Below are positions 37,855-47,567 of a DNA stretch of 64,000 bases, one piece after another. The stretch covers positions 496,001 through 560,000 of the forward strand of contig NZ_JANYUY010000001.1 of assembly GCF_025060755.1 (NCBI RefSeq), in the 5' to 3' direction. Below the pieces are notes generated by a model. The model searched no databases. It was not told the origin of the DNA and was given only the letters and a program-made list of their open reading frames with translations. This DNA is from Paenibacillus doosanensis. Lineage in GTDB: Bacteria > Bacillota > Bacilli > Paenibacillales > NBRC-103111. Position 1 is the first letter of the stretch. Each line of letters opens with the position of its first letter. A program made the position numbers and the translations under genes.

Positions 37855-38952
37855 TCAGCTTCCGGCAGGCGCAATCTTCTTGCGAATTAGCGCGATGAAA
37901 GTGAGCAGCATGGGCAGTACGATTTTGAGCGTAATATAATAAGCGGCTCCGACCTTGTCGAAAAAATCCGACATCACCTGCACATTCGGCGTCACCCAGG
38001 AACTGAACGGCACAAGCAAAAACCCCACTGGATAAACGATCCGCCGGTAATCGGAAAAGTTGAGCCACTGCGAGAAAATAAGCAGCAAGCAGTAGTAGTA
38101 GACGCATATTTTAACAAAAACGCCCATCACCCATATCGCCATCACCATCGCTTCCGTATGCTCGATGAAATCAGCCAGGCTAATATATCTGGAGGCGACC
38201 ATGACCGGATAAGTATACTTGGACGCCAAATGGCCGAATAGCAGCAAAATGACCATATTGATGAGCACCATAGTCACAGCGACGACAGCGACCGATAATA
38301 AACCGTGCTTCAAGCCTTTGCGCTGATCCGCCAAAACCGGCAGAAAAAAGGTGATCAGCATAAAATCGCTGAACCAGCTGATCTGGGGAACGGCTCCCCG
38401 AACGGACGGTCCGAGCCCGCCGCCCAAAACCGGAAGCAGCCGGATAAACTTGAGCTCCGGGATCAGCAGCATGAGAATAAGCAGCAAAAAAATAATGATG
38501 AGCGGCACGAACACTTGCGCGCATCGTCCCAACACTTCCGCGCCGCTGCGCACGGCTATCGCGCAAACGAACACCATGCAGCTGGTGACGACAATCGCAG
38601 GAGTGCGCTGCAAGAAATTGCCGACGACGAATTCCTCGTATTCCCTGATAACAAATCCCGTATCCTGCAAGTAAAGGAAGAAAACCACGAAGCCGAAGCA
38701 TTTGCCGAGCCATTTGCCGATAATAAGCTCGCTTGCTTCCACGATGCTCTTTCCCGGGTACAGCGTATGAAGCTTGTACATGGCGTAGACCAGAACAAAG
38801 CCGACGGCGCAAGCCCATAAAGGGGAAAGCCAGGCATCCTGCTTTGCGTATTTGACGGTAATGGCCGGTAAAATCAATATAGCGGTAGCCAAAATGGTGG
38901 GAAACATCAGCATTCCCATTTGCATGGCCGTTAATCTTCCCTTTTCGATCAT
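37855..38952 (-). CDS. GerAB-type germination receptor subunit (first of two)
   Basis: 365 residues, about ten membrane helices. It starts MIEKGRLTAMQMGMLMFPTI and has ADFIEHTEAMVMAIWVMGVF near residue 270. The ATG overlaps the GerA stop by four bases, so translation is coupled. Having two B subunits in one operon suggests two alternative ligand-binding subunits for one A/C pair, or a receptor with both; either is inference. Confidence 0.93.
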   Translation of the reverse strand: MIEKGRLTAMQMGMLMFPTILATAILILPAITVKYAKQDAWLSPLWACAVGFVLVYAMYKLHTLYPGKSIVEASELIIGKWLGKCFGFVVFFLYLQDTGFVIREYEEFVVGNFLQRTPAIVVTSCMVFVCAIAVRSGAEVLGRCAQVFVPLIIIFLLLILMLLIPELKFIRLLPVLGGGLGPSVRGAVPQISWFSDFMLITFFLPVLADQRKGLKHGLLSVAVVAVTMVLINMVILLLFGHLASKYTYPVMVASRYISLADFIEHTEAMVMAIWVMGVFVKICVYYYCLLLIFSQWLNFSDYRRIVYPVGFLLVPFSSWVTPNVQVMSDFFDKVGAAYYITLKIVLPMLLTFIALIRKKIAPAGS

Positions 38953-40541
38953 CCGCTTCCATCCCCTTGCGGCGGTTTGGGCCTAAGCCCCGGTGCCTGT
39001 CGCCGACGGTTCACAGTGCCGGTTAATTTCGGCCTTATGCTTCTGGCCCATAGCGGCGTACGGATTAACACGTCCTGAACCAGGTTTTTATGCATGGGCG
39101 CAAGAGATGACAAATAAGGAACGCCGAAGGAACGCAGCGTGCACAAATGAATGACGATGGTAATAATCCCCAGCATGAGGCCGAGAAGTCCGAGAAAGCC
39201 GGCGAGAAACATCAGCGGGAACCGGAGCAGCCGGATCGATATGCCCAGCGTATATCGCGGGAAGGTGAACGAAGCGATGCCGGTAAACGCGACGACCATA
39301 ACCATCGGCGAGGAGACGAGCCCTGCGGAAATGGCCGCCTGACCGATGACGAGAGCGCCGACGATGCTGACCGCAGGTCCGACCTGCTTCGGCAGGCGCA
39401 ATCCCGCTTCCCTTAACGCCTCGAAGGTAATTTCCATCAGCAGCGCCTCGATCAGCGCGGGGAAAGGGATCTCTTCCCTCGACTTGGCTACGCTGAGCAG
39501 CAGCGTCGTCGGAATCATCTCTTGGTGGTATGTCAAAATAGCTACATAAGCGGACGGAATGGTCAAGGCGATGACAAAGAAGCAATAGCGCAGCCATCGG
39601 ATGAACGTTCCCGCCCAGAACGTCTGGTAGTAATCTTCCGGAGACTGGATCAGCGAAAACAGCGTAATCGGCATTACCAGTACCGAAGGAGAACCGTCGA
39701 TGATAACCGCCGCCCGGCCTTCCAGCAAATTGCCCACAACGACGTCGGGCCTTTCCGTAGAGAGCATCTGCGGGAACGGCGTGAGCGGGTTGTCGCCGAT
39801 CAGTTCCTCAACATAGTAGCTGTCGAGAATGCCGTCGATATCGATGCGCTGCAGCCGGCTTATAATTTCATCGATTAATGCGGGATCGACGACCCCTTTG
39901 ATATAAGTGACGACTACCTCGGTTTGCGTATATCGCCCGATCTTGAGCGATTTCATCTTGAGCGCCGGGCTCTTGATGCTTCTTCGCAGCAAAGAAGTGT
40001 TGACACCCAGAGCTTCCGTAAACCCGAGCCGCGGTCCCCGTACTACCGATTCGGCAACAGGCTCCTCGATATTCCGTTTCGGCCACTTGGCCAGGCCCAA
40101 TGATACCGCTTGATTGTCGCCGTCGACGAAGATGACAGGATTGCCCTTGGAAATCTCGTCGGCAGCTTGATCAAACGTCGCAATTTCCTTGGCGTGGCAT
40201 ACGCTGATGCTCTTTGAAATAATCGATCTGCCCTTTTCGGATTCGGCGACGCCTTCCATGAGCGGATTAAGGACGTGCTGATCTATCATATCGGTATCCG
40301 ACATCTCATCGATAAAGATAAGGAACGCATCCGTTATACCGCCGATTTTAAAGTGATGGAATACGATATCCGAGCAATCTTCATACAAGGAGGACAAGTA
40401 GTTGTAATTGTCGTTCAACTCTATGAAAATTGCTTTGCCCGCCGTTTGCGTTTGCTGCTGCGGCTGCACCGCCGCTGCGGCGGATTGCGCAGACGCGCGG
40501 GATTTCAACGGTTTCTTGGCAAGCCACTTGATGAAGTTCAC
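38949..40541 (-). CDS. GerA family spore germination protein (A subunit)
   Basis: 530 residues from a GTG at 40541, chosen because AAAAGGGGATGCTCT precedes it; the frame is open to 40604 but with no site there. An N-terminal soluble part (to about 270) is followed by a membrane domain. Family motifs seen are DCSDIVFHHFKIGG, VVRGPRLGFTEALGVNTSLL, EGRAAVIIDGSPSVLVMP, SPEDYYQTFWAGTFIRWLRY and LPKQVGPAVSIVGALVIGQA. The A subunit forms the oligomeric core of GerA-type receptors in the spore inner membrane. A short linker rich in A and Q (AAAAVQPQQQTQ) lies near the start, the place of repeat-rich linkers in some GerA proteins. First gene of the operon. Confidence 0.94.
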   Translation of the reverse strand: MNFIKWLAKKPLKSRASAQSAAAAVQPQQQTQTAGKAIFIELNDNYNYLSSLYEDCSDIVFHHFKIGGITDAFLIFIDEMSDTDMIDQHVLNPLMEGVAESEKGRSIISKSISVCHAKEIATFDQAADEISKGNPVIFVDGDNQAVSLGLAKWPKRNIEEPVAESVVRGPRLGFTEALGVNTSLLRRSIKSPALKMKSLKIGRYTQTEVVVTYIKGVVDPALIDEIISRLQRIDIDGILDSYYVEELIGDNPLTPFPQMLSTERPDVVVGNLLEGRAAVIIDGSPSVLVMPITLFSLIQSPEDYYQTFWAGTFIRWLRYCFFVIALTIPSAYVAILTYHQEMIPTTLLLSVAKSREEIPFPALIEALLMEITFEALREAGLRLPKQVGPAVSIVGALVIGQAAISAGLVSSPMVMVVAFTGIASFTFPRYTLGISIRLLRFPLMFLAGFLGLLGLMLGIITIVIHLCTLRSFGVPYLSSLAPMHKNLVQDVLIRTPLWARSIRPKLTGTVNRRRQAPGLRPKPPQGDGSG

Positions 40542-40673
40542 AGAGCATCCCCTTTTCGCACAGATTGTCGCCGTAAAATTGGTATGGATATTCTCCATTC
40601 TCACCCAAGAGCCGTTTTTTTATCCAAAACTCCGCAGTTCTTCCATGCGGCGAAAACGCCGACTGTATAATGC

Positions 40674-40715
40674 AAAAAAAGAGACCGCGGACAGCGAAGT
40701 CCACGATCTCTCTTT
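40674..40715 (-). terminator. Terminator of the 605-residue secreted protein gene
   Basis: Minus strand: AAGAGAGA...GTGGAC, loop TTCGCT, GTCCGC...TCTCTT, then a T run. It separates this unit from the ger operon. Confidence 0.8.
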
Positions 40716-40735
40716 CACGAAATATCTGCTATCGA

Positions 40736-42553
40736 TTAGGGCTGAACCAGCGTTTTCACGAGTCTTGTCGCTTCGCCGTTCGGCGTATCGATCGACTCGT
40801 ACAGCTTGACGGTAATCGGAGAGCTGACCTGGTCGGTTTTAATATTGCTCAGATCTATCGTCTGTTCTCCGCTTACCAGCTTATTATCGCCGGTAAACGG
40901 CACGGTTTGCGAGCCTAACGACCGGCCCGCGCTGTCTACAAGCTCGACTTTGAACTTGGAGAAGTTCTGATCGACAACGACGTCCTCCAGACGGTTCACG
41001 GTCAGCCACAGCTTCAGCTTGTAGGAATACGTCAAGCCTTGCCCGCCCGCGGCCGTATTCGTGAAGGCGGACAGCGTCCAATCGTCCAGCTTCACGTTGA
41101 ACGGATAGAACGACATCAGCGAATCGTCCGTATCCTTTTGAACGGCGACGTTGAAATTGGCGATCGTGCTGCTGTACGGAGCCGCCGTCACGTTGTCGAG
41201 CAGCTTCATCGTCATCGTCTCTCCGGATTCCGATGCCGGAATCATAAAGGAATAGCTGACGACATAGCCGAGGTTCGGCATCAGCTCGGCCGCCGTCGTC
41301 GATTGACGGGTTCCCGCATAGCTGGAGCCGTCGCCTCCGACCAGCTCGGTCTGGAAGGCAGGCGTCGCTACCGTCATATCGCTCTTGTTCGATATTTTGA
41401 ACTTGGCGACAACCGATTTGAAGCCTTCTCCTTCATTCTCATGCATATGAAGCTCGACAAGCGATACTTCCGTCTTCGAATCGATCAGATGATTGAGCGG
41501 GTCCACCGCTATCGGCGAGCCGATCGTATAATCGCCGGCCGTATTCGAAGGCGACGACGGCGTCGGCGCCGCGATGATCAGCCGCGCGACATCGAAGCCC
41601 GGCTGGGTCTGCGCCGATGCTCCGGCGGCCGACCCGGCAGCGGCTCCGCCCGCCGCGCTTCCCGCTCCTGCCCCGGCGGCTCCCTGAGCCGAGGAGGCGC
41701 CACCGGCCGGAACGAAAGCTTCCGTCGTCATCAGCAGCAAGCTCTGCAGCGAGACGTCCTGATCCAGCGTTACCGAGAAATGCACGTACTTCTTCTCTCC
41801 TGCGGCCAATGTGACCGGCTCCTGCTCCACTCTTTTCCCGGCGTACGTTTTATCGGCCGTCTTGCCGTCCAGCCGGAAATCCGGTACGGTCTCCGTGCCG
41901 GTACCTTGGTTGTCCGCAAGCACAGTAATCAGATATGAATACCCGTTAGCGTCGTTTTGCTTACTCATTTCCACCGGCGTGTAACGCAGCGGGGAGCTGG
42001 ACGAAGGCAGCGAGAACGTCTCGCCCCAGGCGATGTTGGCCGACGGATCGGTCAGCTCTCCCTTCGTTCCGTACCATACGCTCGAGGTTACCGGAACGTT
42101 CAGCAGCACCTTCTCCGTCTTCGGATACGTGTACTCGTCGACCTCGACGAACGACAGCTCGCTGATCTCCGCATCGGTCGGCCGGTCGACCGTAACCATA
42201 TAAGTGAGCTCCGCGCTTTCCTGAGCCATCAAGGAACGGGCGTTGGCGCTGCTCGCTTGCAGCGTGTACACCGTTCCTTCCGTCGTCTTCACCCTGACTT
42301 CGTAATCGGGCACGCGGGCCATCGCTCCCGTATTGTTGGTCAATCCGACCAAAGCCCCGATCTGCAGGCCGCCCGACGTGCGGTTGACCGACACGCTTTT
42401 GACTACGGCGGACATCGATTCGTTCAACGAATACGAGGCGCTGCTAACTACAGCTGCCGCGGGCGCGTCATCCGCCATCGCGGGAACCGACGAACCGATC
42501 AGCGCTACCGATAACACGGTAGCGGCCATCGCCGCTCTCCAGTTTGTTTTCAT
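40736..42553 (-). CDS. Secreted protein of unknown function
   Basis: 605 residues. A signal peptide ends near SSVPAMADD. I recognise no family. Two similar beta-sandwich-like stretches are visible, about 40-155 (VKSVSVNRTSGGLQIGALVG, then VPDYEVRVKTTEGTVYTLQA) and about 370-480 (KFKISNKSDMTVATPAFQTE, then LVGGDGSSYAGTRQ), which look like related domains for unstructured-ligand or surface binding (DUF4352-like in style). A low-complexity Gly/Ala/Ser linker (about 300-330) joins the halves. No anchor motif is seen. It lies downstream of the RND adaptor on the same strand, 79 bases away, with a hairpin between, so it may be part of that operon. Confidence 0.7.
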   Translation of the reverse strand: MKTNWRAAMAATVLSVALIGSSVPAMADDAPAAAVVSSASYSLNESMSAVVKSVSVNRTSGGLQIGALVGLTNNTGAMARVPDYEVRVKTTEGTVYTLQASSANARSLMAQESAELTYMVTVDRPTDAEISELSFVEVDEYTYPKTEKVLLNVPVTSSVWYGTKGELTDPSANIAWGETFSLPSSSSPLRYTPVEMSKQNDANGYSYLITVLADNQGTGTETVPDFRLDGKTADKTYAGKRVEQEPVTLAAGEKKYVHFSVTLDQDVSLQSLLLMTTEAFVPAGGASSAQGAAGAGAGSAAGGAAAGSAAGASAQTQPGFDVARLIIAAPTPSSPSNTAGDYTIGSPIAVDPLNHLIDSKTEVSLVELHMHENEGEGFKSVVAKFKISNKSDMTVATPAFQTELVGGDGSSYAGTRQSTTAAELMPNLGYVVSYSFMIPASESGETMTMKLLDNVTAAPYSSTIANFNVAVQKDTDDSLMSFYPFNVKLDDWTLSAFTNTAAGGQGLTYSYKLKLWLTVNRLEDVVVDQNFSKFKVELVDSAGRSLGSQTVPFTGDNKLVSGEQTIDLSNIKTDQVSSPITVKLYESIDTPNGEATRLVKTLVQP

Positions 42554-42568
42554 CTTTCTTTGCCTCCC

Positions 42569-42624
42569 TTAGAAGGGTGGTGATTGATTCGTGGCCTTCG
42601 GCAGCTTGTTCACCACGCTTTTAG
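42569..42624. repeat. Short hairpin with ends like the modular repeat
   Basis: AGAAGGGTGGTGA on the left and TCACCACGCTTTT on the right form an imperfect inverted repeat around 28 bases. The ends match those of the repeats at 9.6 and 18 kb. It could be a minimal derivative of that family, or a terminator of the adaptor gene that resembles it. Confidence 0.45.
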
Positions 42625-42631
42625 CGATAGA

Positions 42632-43909
42632 TTATTTCTGATTATTGGCGTCTTGAGCAACCGTTACTTTCTGGCCGTCCTTCAGCTGATGCTGCCCGGA
42701 GACGACCACCTGCTCGCCGGCTTTCACTCCGTCCAACACTTCCTGATACGTTTCGTTTACCCGGCCGAGCTTTATCGGACGCTTCTCTACCTGGTCTCCC
42801 TTCAAAATAAATACGAAGGCGTCGCTGCCCTCTCTTACGATGCTAAGGCTCGGCACCGCGATGACCATCTGCTCCTCCTTGCTCGTTAGCTGTATCTGCA
42901 CTCGGGAGCCCGGCTTCAAGTAGCCGTCGGCGTTAGCGACTTCCAGCTCCAGCGGGTACGATTTGGTCTGCGAGTTCATCACGTCCGCCAAATAGGTGAC
43001 GCGTCCTTGCAGCAGCTTGTCCGGATTGTCCGCGCTGTAGAAGGAAAGCTCCTGCTTGCCTTTGACGAGCGCCGCCGCGGCTTCGCTCAAATCCGCTTTG
43101 ATTTTGATCGGATCAAGCTGCTGCACTTGGCCGACCTTGCCTCCGCGCGCCACGGATTGGCCGACTTCCACGGACAGATCCGTCAGCACCCCGGATATCG
43201 GCGCCTTCACGGCGTAGTTATCCAGCGTATTGTCGATGTCTTGAAGGCTGAGCTTCGCGGAATCGACCTGCGACTGGGCGCTGGCGAGCCCGTTGGTTTT
43301 GTCCATAGCGTCCAGCTTGTTTTGCAGATTTTGCAAATCCAGCTGCGCGCTGTTCACCTGCATCTCGCTTTGTTCCAATTGGCGCTTCGTTACAAGGCCT
43401 GCGTCGTAATCGTTATGCATCTTGTTGTAATCCTTGGTCACGCTGTCCAGCTGCTGCTGCGCCTTTGCGATCGAATTTTGCAGCTCCGTCTTGCTGTTTG
43501 TGAGGTCTTCGGACGCTTTTTGCAGCGCGTCCTCTGCGCTTTTCAGAGCAACCTCGCTTTTATCCTTTTGCAGGAGCGCGTCCTTTTGATCCAGTCTGAA
43601 AATCACCTCCCCCTGCTGCACCGTATCTCCCCGTTTTTTAACGATCTCGAGCACTTGCCCGTCGGCTTTGGGGCTAATATCGACTTCGGAGGCGGCGACG
43701 ATATCCGCTACCTGCTCCTTCGGATCGCCCATGCTTTGCTTGTCGACGGCGGCCGTTTTTACCGTCTTCGTATCCGTCTGCGCGGCGGCATTGGGGCTGG
43801 CGGTCTTGGGCGAGGCGCAGCCTGCGGCCAGCGCCGCGACCACCATCACCATGCTCGCCGTTTTAACCCATTGCATCCTGTTATGACGCGTCCTTTTACG
43901 CTGATTCAT
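42632..43909 (-). CDS. RND efflux membrane-fusion (adaptor) lipoprotein
   Basis: 425 residues. A signal peptide with lipobox ALAAGC gives a lipoprotein on the outer face of the membrane. The lipoyl-like domain is split in two halves, ISPKADGQVLEIVKKRGDTV (about 78-97) and NYAVKAPISGVLTDLSVEVG (about 232-251), around a coiled-coil hairpin of about 120 residues (LKSAEDALQKASEDLTNSK and following). A beta-barrel and membrane-proximal domain end the protein. GGGGAG precedes the ATG. It is the partner of the RND pump whose stop lies 12 bases upstream; in a monoderm cell no outer-membrane channel is expected. Confidence 0.92.
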   Translation of the reverse strand: MNQRKRTRHNRMQWVKTASMVMVVAALAAGCASPKTASPNAAAQTDTKTVKTAAVDKQSMGDPKEQVADIVAASEVDISPKADGQVLEIVKKRGDTVQQGEVIFRLDQKDALLQKDKSEVALKSAEDALQKASEDLTNSKTELQNSIAKAQQQLDSVTKDYNKMHNDYDAGLVTKRQLEQSEMQVNSAQLDLQNLQNKLDAMDKTNGLASAQSQVDSAKLSLQDIDNTLDNYAVKAPISGVLTDLSVEVGQSVARGGKVGQVQQLDPIKIKADLSEAAAALVKGKQELSFYSADNPDKLLQGRVTYLADVMNSQTKSYPLELEVANADGYLKPGSRVQIQLTSKEEQMVIAVPSLSIVREGSDAFVFILKGDQVEKRPIKLGRVNETYQEVLDGVKAGEQVVVSGQHQLKDGQKVTVAQDANNQK

Positions 43910-43921
43910 TGTTTTCTCCCC

Positions 43922-46900
43922 TTACATATCCATGGTTTGATTCGGTTTGGCTTTGCGGTGGAACCATCCGCCGATCCGCCCTTTAATGGCTTCGATCAGC
44001 TCATACACGACAGGCACGACGACCAGCGTAAGCAGCGTGGAGGTGGTGAGCCCGCCGATGACGACGACGGCAAGACCTTTGGAAATCAAGGTGCCTTTGG
44101 TCAAGCCCAGCGCCAGCGGAATTAACGCCACGACCGTCGCTCCGGCCGTCATAATGATCGGTCTGAGCCGTACCATACCCGCTTCAACCAATGCGTGGCG
44201 GACGGTATAGCCTTCCTGACGCAATTGCTGGGCGCGGTCGATCAGGACGATCGCATTCGTTACGACGATCCCGATCAGCATCATAAAGCCGATCAGCGAC
44301 GTAATATTCAGCGATTCGCCGGTTAACAATAAAGCAATAAGACCGCCGATCGCCGCAAACGGCAGCGAGAACAAAATCGCGAATGGCGCTCCCGCATTGC
44401 CGAAGGCAAGCACCATGACCAGGTATACGATGAACACCGCCGCAGCCATCGCTACGAACAGCTGGGAGAAGCTTTCCTGAATATCCGCCGTAACCCCTTT
44501 GACTTCCCGGGATACGCCGTCCGGCAGCTGAACTTCATTCAGCGCCGCGGATACTTTATTGCTGACGCCGGATTTGTTCTCGTCGTTGATTTTAGCCGTA
44601 ATGCTGACGACCTGCTCGCGCGAATCGCGCTGCAGCGACGCAGGAGCCTGCACCTCTTTGATCTTGGCTACTTCGTTCAAATAAATCGTATTGCCGTTTG
44701 CAGCCTTCAAAGGCATTTTGCCGATTTTATCGAGCGAGTTTTTATCGTCTTTGGCCAGCTCGACCGTCGTTTTATACAAGATGTTATCAAAGTGCAGATC
44801 GCCGAGCTGTTCCTTCTGAATCCAACTGCGGGCCGAATCCCGAATCGCCGCGGCGCTTAGGCCGAACAAACGGGCTTTTTGCTGGTCGACGGCAATTTCA
44901 ACCTCTGTCTTGGAATCGCTCAGGCTGTCTTCGACTTCGGACAGTTCCGGGAAGCTTTGCAGCTTTTGTTTGACAAGCGCCGCCGCGTCTTCCAGCTGCT
45001 TCTGATCGTCGCCTTTGAGCATGTAGCTGAAATCGGTCGTAGAAACGCCGCCGCCGCCGCCGGCCAACGTTTTGGGCGTAACCTCGGAGCCTTTAGGCAG
45101 CTCGTCCAAAATCAGCTTCTTGTACTGATCCCTCACTTGATCCGGATCGGCCGTTTCATTCACTTCCGTATATACCTCGGACTGGTAAGCGACCTGGTCC
45201 GTCTTGCCGCCGTAGCCGACCAACGCTTCCACATAGGTGAACAGCGGCTGGCCCGAACCGTCCTTCGCATCGCGCAGCATCGCTTCGATCTGCTTGGTCT
45301 GCTCATCTGTGCTTTCGATGGACGTTTCGTAAGGCAGCTTGATGGAAAAGTACATCTGCCGCTCAGAGCTGCCTTCGGGAATAAAGCTGACGGCCAAATT
45401 AGGCACTACCGTCGCCAAGGTGACGACGAGCAGCAAACCGGACACGAGCAGCGTTTTGATCCGATGGTTCAAACACCACTTAAGCACCCGCTCGTACCAT
45501 GCCTGCAACCGGCCGCGATGCGACTCGTCATGATGCTTGATGCGTCCGCCTTTTAACACCAGCAGCTTGGCCATCATCGGGATGACGGTCAAGGCGACCA
45601 GCAGGGAAGCGAGCAGCGCGCACGCCAGCGTAATGGCGAACGGCCGGAAAAACTCGCCGGCAATCCCGCTGACCAATCCGATCGGAGCGAACACGCCGAC
45701 CGTCGCCAAGGTCGACGACGTAATCGCCATCGCTACCTGCTTGGTAGCGAGCTTAATGACGGATTCATTACGTTCCTGCGCCTTTTGCAGCGCGGAGTAA
45801 ATGTTCTCGATAACGACGATACTATCGTCGACGACGCGCCCGACCGCAATGAACATACCGCCGAGCGTCATAATGTTAAGCGTGATATGAAGCTGGGACA
45901 TCATCAATAACGTAATGAGTATCGACAACGGAATCGATACGAGAACGATCAAGGTCATGCGCGCATTGCGCAAAAACAGCAAAATCATCAAGGAAGCGAG
46001 CAGCGCTCCGGAAATCCCTTCCTTCAGCATGCCGTGAACCGATTCGTTAACTTCGTCCGCGCTGTTGTAAATGGCCTTGAAGGTCACGCCGGGCATCGAT
46101 TGCTGCCAGCCTTCGATCAGCTTATCGGCATCGTCGGAGAAATTCACCGCATTGGCGCTTTTCGTCTTGTACAGATGAATGCCGATAGCGGGTTTGCCAT
46201 CTAACCGCGCGTTGAATTCGGAATCGGTGACGGCTTTGATGACGGCAATTTCCTTGAGCGTAATCGTGCCCCCGCTCGCCGTTTGCAGCTCCATCTGTTC
46301 CAGATTGTACAGGCTGTCCAAATCGCCGGTAACCCGCGCCATCTTCGTATTTCCGTCAAAATCGACCGAACCGATAGGGCCGCTCGACAGCGCGCTGCGG
46401 ATCGACGCGGTCACCTGTGCAGGCGTCAAGCCGTAGCTGTTCAACGCATCGGCGTTCAGCTGAATGTCCATCGTCGTCTCCCGCGAACCGATGGAATCGA
46501 CATGGTCGATCCCCTGCATCGACTCGAAGCCGGGCTTAATCTGATCCTCATACAGCTGATCGAGCTCGGTCTGGCTCATCCCGTTATCGGCGTAAATCGC
46601 CAGGTAATAAGCGGGAATCGATGCGAAGCCGAACGTCGAGACCTTCGGTCTTTCCGCCGTAGACGGCAGATTCACTTCCTGAACGAGGCTCTCGATATCC
46701 TGCTTCTTTTTGTCGGTATCGACGTCCTGTTTGAACTGAACGATAATCGTCGATACGTTGTCGCTGGAGGTCGACGTTAAGGAATCCAGGTCCTCGATGT
46801 TCGCTACCTTATCCTCCAGCGGCTTGGTGATCTGCTCCATCACATCCGTGGGCGGACCGGGATAGGTCGTGCTGATTAATACAACCGGAAACGAAACATC

Positions 46901-47017
46901 CGGCATGTTCTCCACTTTCAATGTAGATGCCGCGTACAAGCCTCCGCCCATCAATAGAGCGATTATGATGAACACAGCAGCTACATTTTTCATGGAGAAG
47001 CTGGTCAGTTTATTCAT
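43922..47017 (-). CDS. RND family efflux transporter (AcrB/SwrC-like)
   Basis: 1031 residues, full RND length, with 12 helices and two large extracytoplasmic loops. Seen are MPDVSFPVVLISTTYPGPPT in loop 1, the helix 4 proton-relay aspartates in AVGRVVDDSIVVIENIYSAL, and the later repeat LIGIVVTNAIVLIDRAQQLR with GMVRLRPIIMTAGATVVALI. The best-known relative in Gram-positive bacteria is SwrC/YerP, a surfactin and biocide exporter; the substrate here is unknown. It forms an operon with the adaptor and perhaps the 605-residue secreted protein. TAGGAGGGAACTTC precedes the ATG. A 550-base region without genes lies upstream. Confidence 0.94.
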   Translation of the reverse strand: MNKLTSFSMKNVAAVFIIIALLMGGGLYAASTLKVENMPDVSFPVVLISTTYPGPPTDVMEQITKPLEDKVANIEDLDSLTSTSSDNVSTIIVQFKQDVDTDKKKQDIESLVQEVNLPSTAERPKVSTFGFASIPAYYLAIYADNGMSQTELDQLYEDQIKPGFESMQGIDHVDSIGSRETTMDIQLNADALNSYGLTPAQVTASIRSALSSGPIGSVDFDGNTKMARVTGDLDSLYNLEQMELQTASGGTITLKEIAVIKAVTDSEFNARLDGKPAIGIHLYKTKSANAVNFSDDADKLIEGWQQSMPGVTFKAIYNSADEVNESVHGMLKEGISGALLASLMILLFLRNARMTLIVLVSIPLSILITLLMMSQLHITLNIMTLGGMFIAVGRVVDDSIVVIENIYSALQKAQERNESVIKLATKQVAMAITSSTLATVGVFAPIGLVSGIAGEFFRPFAITLACALLASLLVALTVIPMMAKLLVLKGGRIKHHDESHRGRLQAWYERVLKWCLNHRIKTLLVSGLLLVVTLATVVPNLAVSFIPEGSSERQMYFSIKLPYETSIESTDEQTKQIEAMLRDAKDGSGQPLFTYVEALVGYGGKTDQVAYQSEVYTEVNETADPDQVRDQYKKLILDELPKGSEVTPKTLAGGGGGVSTTDFSYMLKGDDQKQLEDAAALVKQKLQSFPELSEVEDSLSDSKTEVEIAVDQQKARLFGLSAAAIRDSARSWIQKEQLGDLHFDNILYKTTVELAKDDKNSLDKIGKMPLKAANGNTIYLNEVAKIKEVQAPASLQRDSREQVVSITAKINDENKSGVSNKVSAALNEVQLPDGVSREVKGVTADIQESFSQLFVAMAAAVFIVYLVMVLAFGNAGAPFAILFSLPFAAIGGLIALLLTGESLNITSLIGFMMLIGIVVTNAIVLIDRAQQLRQEGYTVRHALVEAGMVRLRPIIMTAGATVVALIPLALGLTKGTLISKGLAVVVIGGLTTSTLLTLVVVPVVYELIEAIKGRIGGWFHRKAKPNQTMDM

Positions 47018-47567
47018 GAAGTTCCCTCCTAGGACCTTAAGCTTTCATCAAAATACACCTGCAATATGAACGGAACATGAACAAACGGCTCTCCGGCATG
47101 CAGCGCGAAGCTAGTAAATAATAGCAGCAGCCGGCTTCGGGCTAACCAACCTTCCAAAAAAAGGGATGAGAAAACCAAACCAAGGCAACGCAAATAAGCA
47201 GAGCTCCCCGGATCTGCATCGTCATGCCTTCAGCAAGGAACTCTACTTCTTTTTAACATGAAACCTACTATACACGAGAAGCTGCGCAGTCATCCAGCAG
47301 AACATATTGCCAGCTGTGCGAATCCGGAGAACAAATCCCCCAAAAGCCATCCATGCCGCCGACGCGGCACCACAGACAATGGAAATGGGGTACCAAGAGT
47401 AATTTCCAGGGTAGTGACGTGATGCTCTGAAGCTTATCCCGTCCGCATCCAGCCTAAGCTGGATCGGCGTCTAACCCTTCCTCTGGGATCGTTCTATGGG
47501 TAGACTTTCCTTTCGGGGGAGACCCCGGATATCCACAGGATATGGCTGCGCATAATTCCTAAACAAC
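47018..47567. other. Long intergenic region upstream of the RND operon, no gene identified
   Basis: About 550 bases. Hairpins are visible, for example GATCCAGC/GCTGGATC near 47442-47464 and GGAAAT/ATTTCC near 47379-47409. TATAGT on the minus strand near 47260-47270 could be a -10 box without a clear -35. No known riboswitch core was recognised, and no ORF with a ribosome binding site. It may be a structured leader or separate RNA. Confidence 0.4.

Noticed and set aside
40542-40672. SigG-type promoter for the germination operon
   Set aside because: CATTATA and CATACCA occur on the minus strand, but no -35 of the TGAATA type stands at 17-18 bases, so no call was made.
47018-47567. Second c-di-GMP or other known riboswitch upstream of the RND pump
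   Set aside because: I looked for the GEMM core GGACGCAAAGCC and for cobalamin, T-box and lysine signatures on both strands and found none.
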